Shown: piece by piece, positions 7,488 through 18,839 of the stretch
Layout of the letters: every line of letters begins with the position of its first letter
How positions within the stretch are numbered: position 1 is the stretch's first letter
NCBI GenBank assembly: GCA_016937575.1
Contig: JAFHKN010000002.1
Span: 248,001 to 312,000 of the forward strand
Reading direction: 5' to 3'
Length of the DNA: 64,000 bases
Source of the DNA: Roseomonas aeriglobus
GTDB lineage: Bacteria > Pseudomonadota > Alphaproteobacteria > Sphingomonadales > Sphingomonadaceae
Position numbers and translations under genes: made by a program
Notes under the pieces: generated by a model
Told to the model about the DNA's origin: nothing
What the model saw: only the letters and a program-made list of their open reading frames with translations
Databases searched by the model: none

Positions 7488-9821
7488 TCAGAAGCCGAAG
7501 CCGACGCGCACGCCGTAGGTGCGCGGCGGGCGCAGCGTGCCGACGGGGAAGTTCAGGATCGGCCGCGTTCCGGCCCGGGCCAGCACGGTCCGATCCTCGA
7601 CGTTGTTGACGAAGCCGGTCAGGCTCCAACGGTTGCCCGGCCCGCGCAGCGTTGCATAGAGGTCCGACATCATGAAGCCGCCCTGGGCCTCCTCGGGACG
7701 ATAGTTGGTGTTGAGGAAGCGCGACGTTTCCAGGTTGGTGCGTGCACCCAGCAGCAGCGACACATCGCCGCCCAGTTCCACCGTGCGTTCATAACCGATG
7801 TTCGCCGCCCATTCGGGCGAGTTGGCGGTCGGCTTGCCCGAACAGTCGATATCGAAGAACAGCGCGCCGTTGATCCCCGGATTGGCGGCGCGGGTGCCGG
7901 TCACGGCGCAGCCGGTCGGCACCGGGCTACCGGTCGGCGAGAAGTTCGCCGTGCGCAGCGTGTCGTATTTGCCGCGCAGATACTGGACGTTGACGAAGAC
8001 CTGATCGAACCGGCTGGGGGCGAAGCGCAGGTCGAGTTCGACGCCGTACATGTGCGAGCGGCCGGCGTTCGTCGTCACCGACCCCTGGGCGAACACGCCG
8101 TTGCCGGTCGGCACGCCGCCGACGAACGTGATCTGCTGGTTGAGGTACTTCCAGTAGAACGCCTCGAGATTGACCTGCAGCTTGTTGTTCAGGAAACGGT
8201 TCTTGGTCCCGACCGTGTAGGCGGTCAGCTCTTCGGGCGCATAGGTGTTGTTCGGCGGGGAGGCGACGAAGAAGCCACCCGATTTGAACCCCGTCGCGAC
8301 GTTGGCATAGACCAGCGAGGCCGGGCCGGCATCGAGTTCGACACCCGCTTTCCAGGTGAACTTCTCGAAGGTGAGCGCGCCGGTGATGGGCGTTCCCAGC
8401 GTCGGTTCGACGGGTCCGGGCAGCCCGCCCGACGCCGCCGCGGTCCGCTGGCTCTTGTCTTCCTTCGTATAGCGGCCACCGCCGATGAGCCGCAGGCTGT
8501 CGGTGACGGCGAGGGTCAGCTGGCCGAATGCCGCCAGGCTCTGCGTCTTGACGTTCGGCGTAAAGCGCGTCGTCGAGATCGTGCCTTGCCGGAAGAAATT
8601 GGTCGCTTCCTGCTGTTCGTTGAAGAAGAAGGTGCCGAGCACGTAGCGCAGCCGCCCGGTGTCGGGCGAGGTCAGCCGCACCTCCAGCGACATCTGGTCG
8701 GTGTCCTCCAGCAATTTGCCGAGGAAGCCGGGAACATAGGTTTCCAGATCGACCTTCGACTTGCGGTACGCCGGCAGCACGGTCAGCGTCGCAAATCCCA
8801 TGTCGCCTTCGACCTGGGCACTGAGGCCGTAGAAGTGGTTGTTGAGATAGCCGCTGCTGTTGGCAACCGAGACGCAGCCGCTGCGAACGAAGCCGCCGAA
8901 GCCGCCGCAGAAGGGCGGCGCGAACTGGGTCGCGGCATAGCTGGAGATGACCGCGATCGCCCGCGGATCGGCAAGGCCGATGCGATCATCGAGCGCGGGA
9001 GCGGCGAAGGCTGGGCTCGACAGCAGGACAGCGCCGGCGCCCTTGCCACGCTGGTGATAATAATCGCCGACAAGGGTCATCGACCAGTCGGAGGACGGGC
9101 GGATCAACAGCGATGCGCGAGCCGCTTCGCCGCGCTCATCGTCATAGCCATCGGACAGATAGCCATCGCGGTCGACGAGCTGGCCGGCCACGCGCAATGC
9201 TACCGTCTGACCGATCGGCAGGTTGACCGCGGCAAAGGCCTTCTTGGCGTCGTAATTGCCGTATTCGAGCAGGCCTTCCGCACCGAAGTTGCCGAGTTCG
9301 GGCTTGCGCGGCAGGACGTTGATCGCGCCGCCGGTCGCGTTGCGGCCGTAGAGCGTGCCTTGCGGGCCCTTAACGACCTCCACCCGTTCCAGGTCATAGA
9401 AAACCCCGGCGGGCGCGGTCGGGCGTCCGACATAGACGCCGTTGTAATTGAACGCGATTGCGTTCTCCGAGAAGGAATTCTGCGATGCCGTCCCGACGCC
9501 GCGCAGGAAGAAGCTGGTCGTGCCACCCGTGGGCTGGACCACCAGCGAGGGGACGAGCTTGCTGAGGTTCGCGGTCTCGGTGATCCCGGCATTGGCGATC
9601 GCGTCGCCCGACACGGCCGTGACGGGAACGGCCACGCGCTGGAGGTTTTCCGATCGACGCTGGGCGGTAACGACGATTTCGGCCAACCCCTGTTGTTCGG
9701 TATCGGCCGGGTCCGCGATCTGACCCGTGGCGGCGGGGGCCTGAGGCGTATCCTGTGCGGCGGCGGCCACGGGCGCTGCCATGGCCAATGCGATCAACGA
9801 AACCATCATGCGATCACGCAT
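7488..9821 (-). CDS. TonB-dependent outer-membrane receptor
   Basis: A 777-residue receptor that imports a ligand across the outer membrane with energy from TonB-ExbBD. It has a signal peptide (about residues 1-21, ending VAAA), a TonB box EIVVTAQRR, a plug domain (about 50-160, with VEVVKGPQGTLYGRNATGG), and a beta-barrel ending in aromatic residues (VRVGFGF). The plug motif and overall form match the sphingomonad receptors used for plant or aromatic compounds rather than SusC. GGGGAGGATAAG directly precedes the ATG. It leads the minus-strand unit with the MBL-fold and MFS genes, and lies next to the aromatic island, whose substrate it may import (inference). Confidence 0.93.
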   Translation of the reverse strand: MRDRMMVSLIALAMAAPVAAAAQDTPQAPAATGQIADPADTEQQGLAEIVVTAQRRSENLQRVAVPVTAVSGDAIANAGITETANLSKLVPSLVVQPTGGTTSFFLRGVGTASQNSFSENAIAFNYNGVYVGRPTAPAGVFYDLERVEVVKGPQGTLYGRNATGGAINVLPRKPELGNFGAEGLLEYGNYDAKKAFAAVNLPIGQTVALRVAGQLVDRDGYLSDGYDDERGEAARASLLIRPSSDWSMTLVGDYYHQRGKGAGAVLLSSPAFAAPALDDRIGLADPRAIAVISSYAATQFAPPFCGGFGGFVRSGCVSVANSSGYLNNHFYGLSAQVEGDMGFATLTVLPAYRKSKVDLETYVPGFLGKLLEDTDQMSLEVRLTSPDTGRLRYVLGTFFFNEQQEATNFFRQGTISTTRFTPNVKTQSLAAFGQLTLAVTDSLRLIGGGRYTKEDKSQRTAAASGGLPGPVEPTLGTPITGALTFEKFTWKAGVELDAGPASLVYANVATGFKSGGFFVASPPNNTYAPEELTAYTVGTKNRFLNNKLQVNLEAFYWKYLNQQITFVGGVPTGNGVFAQGSVTTNAGRSHMYGVELDLRFAPSRFDQVFVNVQYLRGKYDTLRTANFSPTGSPVPTGCAVTGTRAANPGINGALFFDIDCSGKPTANSPEWAANIGYERTVELGGDVSLLLGARTNLETSRFLNTNYRPEEAQGGFMMSDLYATLRGPGNRWSLTGFVNNVEDRTVLARAGTRPILNFPVGTLRPPRTYGVRVGFGF

Positions 9822-9942
9822 CTTATCCTCCCCAATCGCCGACTGTGCCGGCCTATTCTTGCGAGGAGCAACATGACCCCGAGCATGCGATCAGCAAAAT
9901 GAGTAATTTGTATAGGTAAGTATCGACCCTGTTGATCGATCG

Positions 9943-10737
9943 TCAGACGTCGGACGCGGTCGGTCCGTCGATACGGTGAGCCGGGGACGCGCCTTCCAGG
10001 GCGCGCTTCGCCGCCAGCAGTTCGTCGCCGATCAGTCGCCGCAACTCGTCGTCCAGCCGGATCGACGGGGCCGCGATGCCGATCGCCAGTTCGGGGCGCC
10101 CATTGCGGACGATCGCGACGCCCAGGCCCGAAATGCCGGGTGTGAATTCCTGCTCGGTCGTCGCGAGGCCAGTGCGGCGAATGTCGGCGATCTGACGCCG
10201 CAATGCAGGATCAGACAGCGTGTGCGGCGTGAATCGCGTACGCGCGGTTTCGGCGAAATACGCCGCGACCGCGGCATCGTCATGGCTCGCCAGCATCGCC
10301 TTGCCGGCGGCGACGGCATGCAGCGGGACGCGGGCGTCGACCTGCATCGCATAGCGCAGGCTCTGACCCGACGTTTCGGTCATCGCGACGACCATGTCCC
10401 AGTCCGCCGGCAGGAAGAGCGACGTCGTTTCGTCAAACCGGCGACGCAGCGCACGAATGATGGGGCGCGCACGATCCACCAACAGGTCGGGACCGCTGCG
10501 GGCAAGCCGGGTCAGCCCTTCGCCAGGCAGGAACAGCCGGCCTTCACGGTGCAGATAGCCGCGCTCGACCAGTGTCGCGAGCAGATAGGACAGGCTGCTC
10601 ATCGGTATGGCGAGCGACGTCGCGATCTGTTGCGCCGGAAGGCCCTCCGGGTGCGCGACGACATGCTCGATCAGGTCGAGCGTCCGCACCGCGGACTTCA
10701 CGCCCGATGATGCGCCGCTGTCGCGCGCGGCCGCCAT
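9943..10737 (-). CDS. IclR-family transcriptional regulator
   Basis: A 264-residue regulator with an N-terminal winged helix (about residues 10-70: TLDLIEHVVAHPEGLPAQQIA, then LSYLLATLVERGYL) and a C-terminal effector domain (about 90-250) with the typical HAVAAGKAMLA and GISGLGVAIV motifs. IclR proteins often control aromatic-acid pathways (PcaU, PobR type). It is the last gene of the minus-strand aromatic operon and its ATG overlaps the SnoaL-like stop (TGATG), so it is translated with the enzymes it probably controls. The inverted repeat at 17623-17646 is a possible target. Confidence 0.9.
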   Translation of the reverse strand: MAAARDSGASSGVKSAVRTLDLIEHVVAHPEGLPAQQIATSLAIPMSSLSYLLATLVERGYLHREGRLFLPGEGLTRLARSGPDLLVDRARPIIRALRRRFDETTSLFLPADWDMVVAMTETSGQSLRYAMQVDARVPLHAVAAGKAMLASHDDAAVAAYFAETARTRFTPHTLSDPALRRQIADIRRTGLATTEQEFTPGISGLGVAIVRNGRPELAIGIAAPSIRLDDELRRLIGDELLAAKRALEGASPAHRIDGPTASDV

Positions 10738-11122
10738 CAGAAACTCAGATACCCACGGCGCTCGGCGAACAGCCAAGCGCCGTCGATGCGCACGAAGCGA
10801 TCGTGGAAGCCGCCAAGCTTCGGTGCAGCGTCGGGCTGGAACAATGCCATCGCGGACTCCGCGACCGCCGTATCGGGCGACAGGACGTCGACGACGATAT
10901 TGCTGCACAGGTGACGCGTCGCGCGTGCGGGCCGCGCGCGAAACGCGGCGAGGATCGCATCGCGCCCGACGATCCAGTCGTCCGGCGTCGTCGGTCGTGC
11001 CATCCGCCCCTCGGGTGCATAGAGCGCGGCGACGGTGTCCCAGTCGCCGGCGTCGTTCGCATTGGCGTATAGCGCAATCAGCTTGGCACAGGCCTGTTCG
11101 ATCGTTGCACGCTCGTCGGCAG

Positions 11123-11126
<4 letters not shown>
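10737..11126 (-). CDS. SnoaL-like (NTF2-fold) protein
   Basis: A 129-residue protein with the polyketide cyclase/NTF2 fold: an N-terminal helix (ACAKLIALYANANDAGDWDT), LYAPEGRM, and a C-terminal sheet (FHDRFVRIDGAWLFAERR). Such proteins are small hydratases, isomerases or ring-hydroxylation beta-subunit-like partners. The GTG start overlaps the stop of the MetE-like gene by four bases (GTGA), and its stop overlaps the IclR start. The tight coupling suggests a true pathway step, possibly on a ring-cleavage intermediate, but the reaction is unknown. Confidence 0.78.
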
Positions 11127-13511
<2,385 letters not shown>

Positions 13512-13578
13512 GCGCACGGGCCTTCGCGTCGGGGAAAAGGAGGGCGCGGGCAGCGAACCGCCCGCGCCCCTCGTCTGT

Positions 13579-14979
13579 TTACGCTGCCTTCGTGCGCCAG
13601 CCGTCGGCATAGCTGTCGCGCGCCACTTCCGAATATGGCACCGGCGCGACCGTCGCGCGGATTTCGGTCTGGACATGCGGCTCGACCGTGGGCTTCGCGG
13701 TGCCGCCGTCGGGCTCGCCCCAGAGCAATGTCACTTCGGTGCCCGGCGTCGCGAATTCCTCGTCGACCATCGCCAGCGCCAGGAAGCGGCCGGCGTTGAC
13801 GGTGTAGCCGATCCAGGTCGACAGGCCGACCAGCTTCCCGTCCTTCAGTACCGAGTCATAGGGGTGCATCGCGTAGACGGCGCTCGGGAATTCGAGGAAC
13901 TTGGCCTTGTCGCCGGTCTGGAGCATCGAGCTCATCACCCGGACGATATCTTCGTTGTCGAGCGCCAGCGTCACCTTGCGGCGGTGGGGCTGGTCCTTCA
14001 TCCGCTCGAGCGCCTCGCGGCCGACGAAATCATGGTCGAACTTGACCATGATGCCGTAACCGAGATCCCAGGGCGTCAGGTAATAATCCTCGATGTTCTC
14101 GGATACGAAGCTGCCGCCGAGCGAGCACTTGCCCTCATAGCTGTTGGCGCTCTGCCAGTCGCGGAAGCCCTGCGAGCCTTCGCCGGTGTAGAGTGCGGGG
14201 AGCGGGGAGGGGATCCAGCCCGATTCCAGCGTATTCGACGAATAGGTGCGGCCACCGCACAGCTTCAGCCCGAAGTCCGCGCCGGCTTCGATCAGCGCAT
14301 CGCGGACGGTGTCGTAATCCTGCCACGGGCCGAACAGCTCATAGCCCGGCTGACCGACCATGCCGTGGCGCAGCGCGCGTACCTCGACGCCGGCAATGGT
14401 GATCGGCGCCATGTGGAAGAACTTCAGATCCGGCGGTGTTTCGCCCATCGCCTTTTCCAGCACCTTCATCGCGTTCGGGCCCTGCAACTGGAAACGATAG
14501 TTGCGGCGATAGCCCTGCTGGTCGAGCGGGCGGGCGGCGGTGCGTTCGTCCCGCTCGACCGTCACGTCCCATTTGCCGGTCGATGCCCAATATTCGACCC
14601 ATTCGATCGACGGCGCGCGACCGACCAGCTCGAACTTCTCCTCTTCGAGATAGAACAGGATGACGTCGCCGATGACATAGCCCTCGGGCGTGACCGGCGC
14701 GAACTGCTTGGCGCGGTTGGGGACGAAGCCCTTGAAGCTGTTGGGCGCAAGGTACGACAGCATATCGAACGCGCCCGGGCCGGTGACCAGCAGGTCGACC
14801 ATGTGGAAGCTCTGGTTGAACAGCACCGCGGTTTCCGCCCACGACCGCTGCTCGTCGCGCCAGTTCGAATATTCGGCGGGCACGCCGGGATAGGCGTTGG
14901 GCCCGACCTGCTGATTGCGCAGGAAATCGACGATGTTGGGCTGTTCGTCGAGAACGGTTTGAAGCGTCTTGTCGGTCAC
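13579..14979 (-). CDS. ligM: Tetrahydrofolate-dependent aromatic O-demethylase (LigM/DesA type)
   Basis: A 466-residue GcvT-fold enzyme. The family moves the methyl of an aromatic methoxy group to tetrahydrofolate, giving a catechol and 5-methyl-THF; LigM acts on vanillate and 3-O-methylgallate, DesA on syringate. Motifs shared with LigM as recalled include HMVDLLVTG, NRAKQFAPVTPEGYVIGD, FQLQGPNA, NTLESGWIPSPLPALYTG and GGSFVSENIEDYY. Length matches LigM (about 470). The start is a GTG at 14979, overlapping the hydrolase stop as GTGA. Neighbouring LigAB and MetF strongly support O-demethylation followed by ring opening. Which methoxyaromatic is used is not known. Confidence 0.9.
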   Translation of the reverse strand: MTDKTLQTVLDEQPNIVDFLRNQQVGPNAYPGVPAEYSNWRDEQRSWAETAVLFNQSFHMVDLLVTGPGAFDMLSYLAPNSFKGFVPNRAKQFAPVTPEGYVIGDVILFYLEEEKFELVGRAPSIEWVEYWASTGKWDVTVERDERTAARPLDQQGYRRNYRFQLQGPNAMKVLEKAMGETPPDLKFFHMAPITIAGVEVRALRHGMVGQPGYELFGPWQDYDTVRDALIEAGADFGLKLCGGRTYSSNTLESGWIPSPLPALYTGEGSQGFRDWQSANSYEGKCSLGGSFVSENIEDYYLTPWDLGYGIMVKFDHDFVGREALERMKDQPHRRKVTLALDNEDIVRVMSSMLQTGDKAKFLEFPSAVYAMHPYDSVLKDGKLVGLSTWIGYTVNAGRFLALAMVDEEFATPGTEVTLLWGEPDGGTAKPTVEPHVQTEIRATVAPVPYSEVARDSYADGWRTKAA

Positions 14980-15707
14980 GGAAGTTTCCTCTGCTGGAAC
15001 GAGTGGAATGAGGACGGGTCGATGCGCGCGAGCCAGTCGGCGACGGCGCGGGTGAAGGCGTCGGGGGCCTCGGCGGGGGCCATGTGCCCGGCACCGGGAA
15101 CGATCGACAGTGTCGCGTCTGCGATCCGCTCGGCAATCGCGCGCTGCTGAGCGGCGGGCGACCAACTGTCGTGTTCGGCACCGATGACCGCGACGGGGCA
15201 GGTCAGCGTCGGCAGCACGCTCTCCGCATCCGGCCGACCGAGCAGCGCGCGGATCTGGCGTTCGAAGACGTCGAGGCCGGCCTCGACCGCCATGGTGTGG
15301 AGCATCCGGTAGGCGGGGGCGTCATGCGGCGTGCCGGGAGCCATCATCGGCGGCAGCCAGTGATCGACCAGCGCGGCGGCGCCCTCGCGCCGGCCGAGGT
15401 CGAGCAGCGCATGGCGCGCGGCCGCTTCGCCGTCACGCACCGGATGAACGCCGCTGTTGGCGATCGCGATGCCCGCGATACGATCGGGGGCGCGGCGCCA
15501 TATTTCCAGGGCGACCCGTCCGCCCATCGAATGGCCGAGCAGTGCGGCGTCGTCCGGCAGATGGGCGAGTGCATGATCGACCATCGCGCCGATGCTGTCG
15601 GCGTTGCCATAGAAGCCATCGATCACGATCGCATCGCACGCCGCGATCTGCGCGGCGAACAGGCGTCCGTCACACAGCAGTCCCGGCAGGATAACGAGTC
15701 GCGCCAC
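14976..15707 (-). CDS. Alpha/beta hydrolase
   Basis: A 243-residue alpha/beta-fold hydrolase. VARLVILPGLLCDGRL opens the domain, the nucleophile elbow is LLGHSMGGR, the acid lies in AEHDSWSP and the base in GAGHMAPAE. This is the form of the BioH/3-oxoadipate-enol-lactonase-like group. I chose the GTG at 15707 because GGAGAGG precedes it, though spacing is short; an ATG at 15740 would add 11 residues without a ribosome site. It is the first gene of the minus aromatic operon and its stop overlaps the demethylase start. It may hydrolyse an ester or lactone that feeds or leaves the pathway (inference). Confidence 0.85.
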   Translation of the reverse strand: MARLVILPGLLCDGRLFAAQIAACDAIVIDGFYGNADSIGAMVDHALAHLPDDAALLGHSMGGRVALEIWRRAPDRIAGIAIANSGVHPVRDGEAAARHALLDLGRREGAAALVDHWLPPMMAPGTPHDAPAYRMLHTMAVEAGLDVFERQIRALLGRPDAESVLPTLTCPVAVIGAEHDSWSPAAQQRAIAERIADATLSIVPGAGHMAPAEAPDAFTRAVADWLARIDPSSFHSFQQRKLP

Positions 15708-15796
15708 TGACCTCTCCAATTCGCGTTTGTGAAGTTTCATCTATACGAAGCTTTGGCGCCGCGCTAGTGGCTTCTTACGACGTTGGGGAGAGCGAG

Positions 15797-16666
15797 ATGT
15801 CGACGCCGATTCTGCACCCGAACTGGGCACGGCCTGCACGCAATATGGTGGACGGCTACTCGATCGAGATCACCGCGAAGGATGTCGCGTCGCTCGAGGC
15901 GGCGGCTCCTGCGATGCCTGCGGAAACACCGGTCGCGATTACCTTTTTGCCCGGCGAAGCGATGGACGCCCGCGTCGCCGCGGCGGTTCGCGTTCGCGAC
16001 CTCGGGTTCGAACCGATGCCGCATTTCTCGGCCCGGCGGATCGCGTCGACCGATGATTTTGAACGCTATCTGGCCGCGGTGGTCGACCAGGCGTCGGTGC
16101 GGCGCTGTTTCGTGATCGCCGGCGACCCGACCGAGGCGGAGGGGCCCTATCACGACAGCAGCGCGCTGATCGGCAGCGGGGCGTTCGAGCGGGCCGGTAT
16201 CCGCGCGATCGGGGTCGGCGGACATCCCGAGGGGCATCCGCACATGACACCCGAGCAGGGGTGGCAGGTCCTGCAATCGAAATGCGCCGATATCGCCGCG
16301 CGGGGCATGGCGCCGCTGATCGTCACGCAGTTCGCCTTCGATGCCGCCGCGGTGCTGCGATGGGTCGCGATCGCGCGTGAAAGGGGGATCGATGCGCCGA
16401 TCCGGATCGGCGTGCCCGGGCCGGCGGGCATCAAGACTTTGGTTCGCTTCGCCGCGCGTTGCGGCGTCGGGGCGTCGACCTCGGTGCTCGCCAAATACGG
16501 CATTTCGATCGGGCAGCTGCTGGGTACCGCCGGGCCGGACAGGCTGATCGCCGCGCTGGAGGCCGGGCTGACGCCCGCACACGGCGCGCTACGCCTGCAC
16601 TTCTACCCGTTCGGCGGGGTCGAAAAGACGGTCGGCTGGATCGCCGACTATGATCGCGCGCACTGA
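15797..16666 (+). CDS. metF: Methylenetetrahydrofolate reductase (MetF family)
   Basis: A 289-residue flavoprotein interconverting 5-methyl-THF and 5,10-methylene-THF. Family features include ITFLPGEAM near the N-terminus, [34 protein letters not shown], the ITQF-like LIVTQFAFD, and GVPGPAG. The ATG at 15797 follows GGGGAGAG; an in-frame ATG further upstream lacks a ribosome site. It is divergent from the demethylase operon and followed by purU. In SYK-6 a metF gene also accompanies ligM, so the likely job is to oxidise the 5-methyl-THF made by demethylation. Confidence 0.9.
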   Translation: MSTPILHPNWARPARNMVDGYSIEITAKDVASLEAAAPAMPAETPVAITFLPGEAMDARVAAAVRVRDLGFEPMPHFSARRIASTDDFERYLAAVVDQASVRRCFVIAGDPTEAEGPYHDSSALIGSGAFERAGIRAIGVGGHPEGHPHMTPEQGWQVLQSKCADIAARGMAPLIVTQFAFDAAAVLRWVAIARERGIDAPIRIGVPGPAGIKTLVRFAARCGVGASTSVLAKYGISIGQLLGTAGPDRLIAALEAGLTPAHGALRLHFYPFGGVEKTVGWIADYDRAH

Positions 16667-16707
16667 CACGCCAAAGACGTCACGACATCGAAAGGGATCG
16701 TATCACC

Positions 16708-17559
16708 ATGTCCGACATCGCCGTTCTGCGCCTGCAATGCCCGGACGCACTGGGTCTGGTTGCGCGCGTGTCCGGGTTTTTGAGCGAGCGTGACTGCAAT
16801 ATCGTCGATGCCCAGCAGTTCAACGATCCGGCGAACGCGCGGTTCTTCATGCGCGTCGCCTTTCGCCATGACGCCGATCTCGACGCATTGCGGACCGCCT
16901 TCGCTCCCATTGCCGAGGCGGCCGGCATGGACTGGACGCTGAAGGATGCCGCGCAGAACCGCCGCGTCGTGCTGATGGTGTCGCGCTGGGACCATTGTCT
17001 GGGCGACCTGCTCTACCGCATGGTTCTCGGCGAGCTGCCGATGGACGTCGTCGCGATCATTTCCAACCATCCGCGCGAACGGCTGCACACGTCGTTGATC
17101 GGCGATATCCCCTATCATTATCTGCCGACCACGCCGGCGACCAAGGCGGACCAGGAAGCCGCGGTGAAACAGGTCATCATCGATACGGGCGCAGAGCTGG
17201 TGGTCCTCGCGCGCTACATGCAAATCCTGTCCGACGATCTGGCGCGGTTCCTCTCGGGGCGCTGCATCAACATCCACCACAGCTTCCTGCCCGGGTTCAA
17301 GGGCGCCAAGCCCTATCATCAGGCGCACGAGCGCGGCGTGAAGATGATCGGCGCGACCGCGCACTACGTTACCGCGGATCTGGACGAGGGACCGATCATC
17401 CATCAGGACGTCGAATTCGCCAGCCACGCCGACACGCCCGATGATCTGGTGCGCAAGGGGCGCGACGTCGAGCGACGGGTGCTGGCGGAGGCGGTCAGGC
17501 TCCACCTCAATGACCGGGTTTTCCAGAATGACGCGCGGACGGTCGTCTTCCGCGATTGA
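16708..17559 (+). CDS. purU: Formyltetrahydrofolate deformylase
   Basis: A 283-residue enzyme that hydrolyses 10-formyl-THF to THF and formate. It has an N-terminal ACT domain (about residues 1-75, [20 protein letters not shown]) and a formyltransferase-fold domain (about 85-283). The catalytic Asn188, His190 and Asp226 lie in [14 protein letters not shown] and [12 protein letters not shown]. Sitting after metF, it completes a route that frees THF: methyl-THF to methylene-THF, then through FolD (not in this window) to formyl-THF, then formate release. Confidence 0.93.
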   Translation: MSDIAVLRLQCPDALGLVARVSGFLSERDCNIVDAQQFNDPANARFFMRVAFRHDADLDALRTAFAPIAEAAGMDWTLKDAAQNRRVVLMVSRWDHCLGDLLYRMVLGELPMDVVAIISNHPRERLHTSLIGDIPYHYLPTTPATKADQEAAVKQVIIDTGAELVVLARYMQILSDDLARFLSGRCINIHHSFLPGFKGAKPYHQAHERGVKMIGATAHYVTADLDEGPIIHQDVEFASHADTPDDLVRKGRDVERRVLAEAVRLHLNDRVFQNDARTVVFRD

Positions 17560-17560
17560 T

Positions 17561-17575
17561 ATCATTCCTATTGAT
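17561..17575 (+). promoter_or_regulatory. Possible LysR (NodD-type) box ATC-N9-GAT
   Basis: ATCATTCCTATTGAT begins two bases after the purU stop, in an AT-rich stretch unlike its surroundings. The form ATC-N9-GAT is the known half-site of NodD-like LysR regulators, and the LysR encoded at 22633-23556 belongs to that group by its N-terminus. The match is short and could arise by chance. Confidence 0.4.
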
Positions 17576-17622
17576 CCGCTGGCATCAAATAAACTCATTT
17601 TATCTATTCAATCCCGCACGAT

Positions 17623-17646
17623 AGCTTCGACTGACATAACGAAGCT
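17623..17646. promoter_or_regulatory. Inverted repeat before the leader ORF, possible operator
   Basis: AGCTTCG (17623-17629) and CGAAGCT (17640-17646) are exact inverted copies separated by 10 bases, in the 97-base gap between purU and the leader ORF. CGAAGCT also occurs once in the divergent promoter region (15746-15752). The site could serve the IclR or LysR regulator of the island, or the hairpin could act in the RNA leader. Confidence 0.5.
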
Positions 17647-17656
17647 GGAGGGGTAC

Positions 17657-17710
17657 GTGGACAGGTTGCGCGGGCATGGACGATCGAGCCGGGCGTGGGT
17701 GCGTCCATGA
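17657..17710 (+). CDS. Possible 17-residue leader peptide, coupled to the monooxygenase
   Basis: A GTG-start mini-ORF with a strong ribosome site GGAGGGG three bases upstream, better than anything in front of the next gene. Its TGA stop overlaps the ATG of the flavin monooxygenase as ATGA (17707-17710). The product, VDRLRGHGRSSRAWVRP, is basic. Ribosomes loaded here would terminate on the monooxygenase start, so it may drive coupled translation or sense translation speed. The alternative is that the ribosome site serves a longer monooxygenase start, but the GTG is out of frame with it. Confidence 0.45.
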   Translation: MDRLRGHGRSSRAWVRP

Positions 17711-18822
17711 AGGCGCTCGATATCCTCGTTATCGGCGGCGGCATTGGCGGGCTGACCGCGGCGATCGCGCTGCGGCGCGACGGCCATGCGGTGACCGTCG
17801 TCGAGAAGGACCCGACCTGGTCGGTGTACGGCGTCGGCATCATCCAGCAGTCGAACGTCATCCGCGCGATGAGCGAGCTGGGGCTGATCGACAGTTATCT
17901 GGATGCCGCCTGCGGGTTCGATCATGTCGAGGTCTTCACGCCCGCCGGTGTGTGCGTCGCGCGGGTGCCGTCGCCCAATCTCGTTCCGGGGTATCCCGCG
18001 AACGTCGGCATCGCCCGGCCCGCACTGCACAAGGTGCTGGCCGACCGCGTGATCGCCGACGGCGTTCAGGTGAAGCTGGGTGTCACCGCGACGGCGATCG
18101 ACGATCGCGGCGACCGCGTCCACGTCGCATTGTCGGATGGCAGTACGCGCGACGTCGACGTCGTGGTCGGTGCGGACGGCGTATATTCGCAGACCCGGCA
18201 GCAGCTGTTCCCCGACGCGCCGAAGCCCGACTACACCGGCCAGGCGGTGTGGCGCTACAACCTGCCCCGACCCGAGGGGCTCGATGCACTGCAGGCCTAT
18301 AACGGGCCGATCGGCATCGGGCTGGTGCCGATGAGCGTCGAGCAGATGTACATGTTCGTCACCACGCCCGAGCCGGCAGGCACGCGGTATTCGCGCGAGG
18401 GGCTGGCCGCGGCGATGCGTGCCAAGCTGACCGCGGCGCCGGCGGCCGTGCAGGCGCTGGGGGCGCGCATCACCGACGACGACGGTGTCGTCTACCGCCC
18501 GCTGGAGACGTTGATCGTCGATGGCGACTGGCACAAGGGGCGGGTCGTCCTGCTGGGTGATGCGCTTCACGCGACGACCCCGCATCTGGGGCAGGGCGCA
18601 GGAATGGCGATCGAGGATTCGATCGTGCTGGCGCAAGAGATCGCCAAGGCCGACACCCCCGAGGCGGCGTTCACAGCCTATCGCGAGCGCCGCTACGACC
18701 GCTGCGCCTATATCGTGCGATCCAGCCTGGCGATCTGCCGCGGGCAGCTGGGGCTGTCCGAACCCGTCGATAACGCGGCCGCGACACGCGAGATGTTCGC
18801 GGTCGTCTCCCAACCGATCTGA
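17707..18822 (+). CDS. FAD-dependent aromatic monooxygenase
   Basis: A 371-residue class A flavoprotein hydroxylase, the group of salicylate, 3-hydroxybenzoate and 6-hydroxynicotinate hydroxylases. It shows the dinucleotide motif GGGIGG (residues 10-15), the GADGVYS (DG) motif in the middle and GDALHATTPHLGQG for FAD ribityl binding. Such enzymes use NAD(P)H and O2 to hydroxylate, sometimes with decarboxylation. Its ATG overlaps the leader ORF stop; a GTG at 17695 would add four residues. With the extradiol dioxygenase 18 bases downstream it probably makes that enzyme's diol substrate. Confidence 0.9.
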   Translation: MKALDILVIGGGIGGLTAAIALRRDGHAVTVVEKDPTWSVYGVGIIQQSNVIRAMSELGLIDSYLDAACGFDHVEVFTPAGVCVARVPSPNLVPGYPANVGIARPALHKVLADRVIADGVQVKLGVTATAIDDRGDRVHVALSDGSTRDVDVVVGADGVYSQTRQQLFPDAPKPDYTGQAVWRYNLPRPEGLDALQAYNGPIGIGLVPMSVEQMYMFVTTPEPAGTRYSREGLAAAMRAKLTAAPAAVQALGARITDDDGVVYRPLETLIVDGDWHKGRVVLLGDALHATTPHLGQGAGMAIEDSIVLAQEIAKADTPEAAFTAYRERRYDRCAYIVRSSLAICRGQLGLSEPVDNAAATREMFAVVSQPI

Positions 18823-18839
18823 GCCGAAGGACCTGTCGA

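Noticed and set aside
7434..9902. An 822-codon open frame opposite the TonB receptor
   Set aside because: Composition is rich in Arg, Gln, Gly and His with no domain pattern, typical of antisense frames in high-GC DNA, while the minus strand gives a full TonB receptor with signal peptide, plug and barrel.
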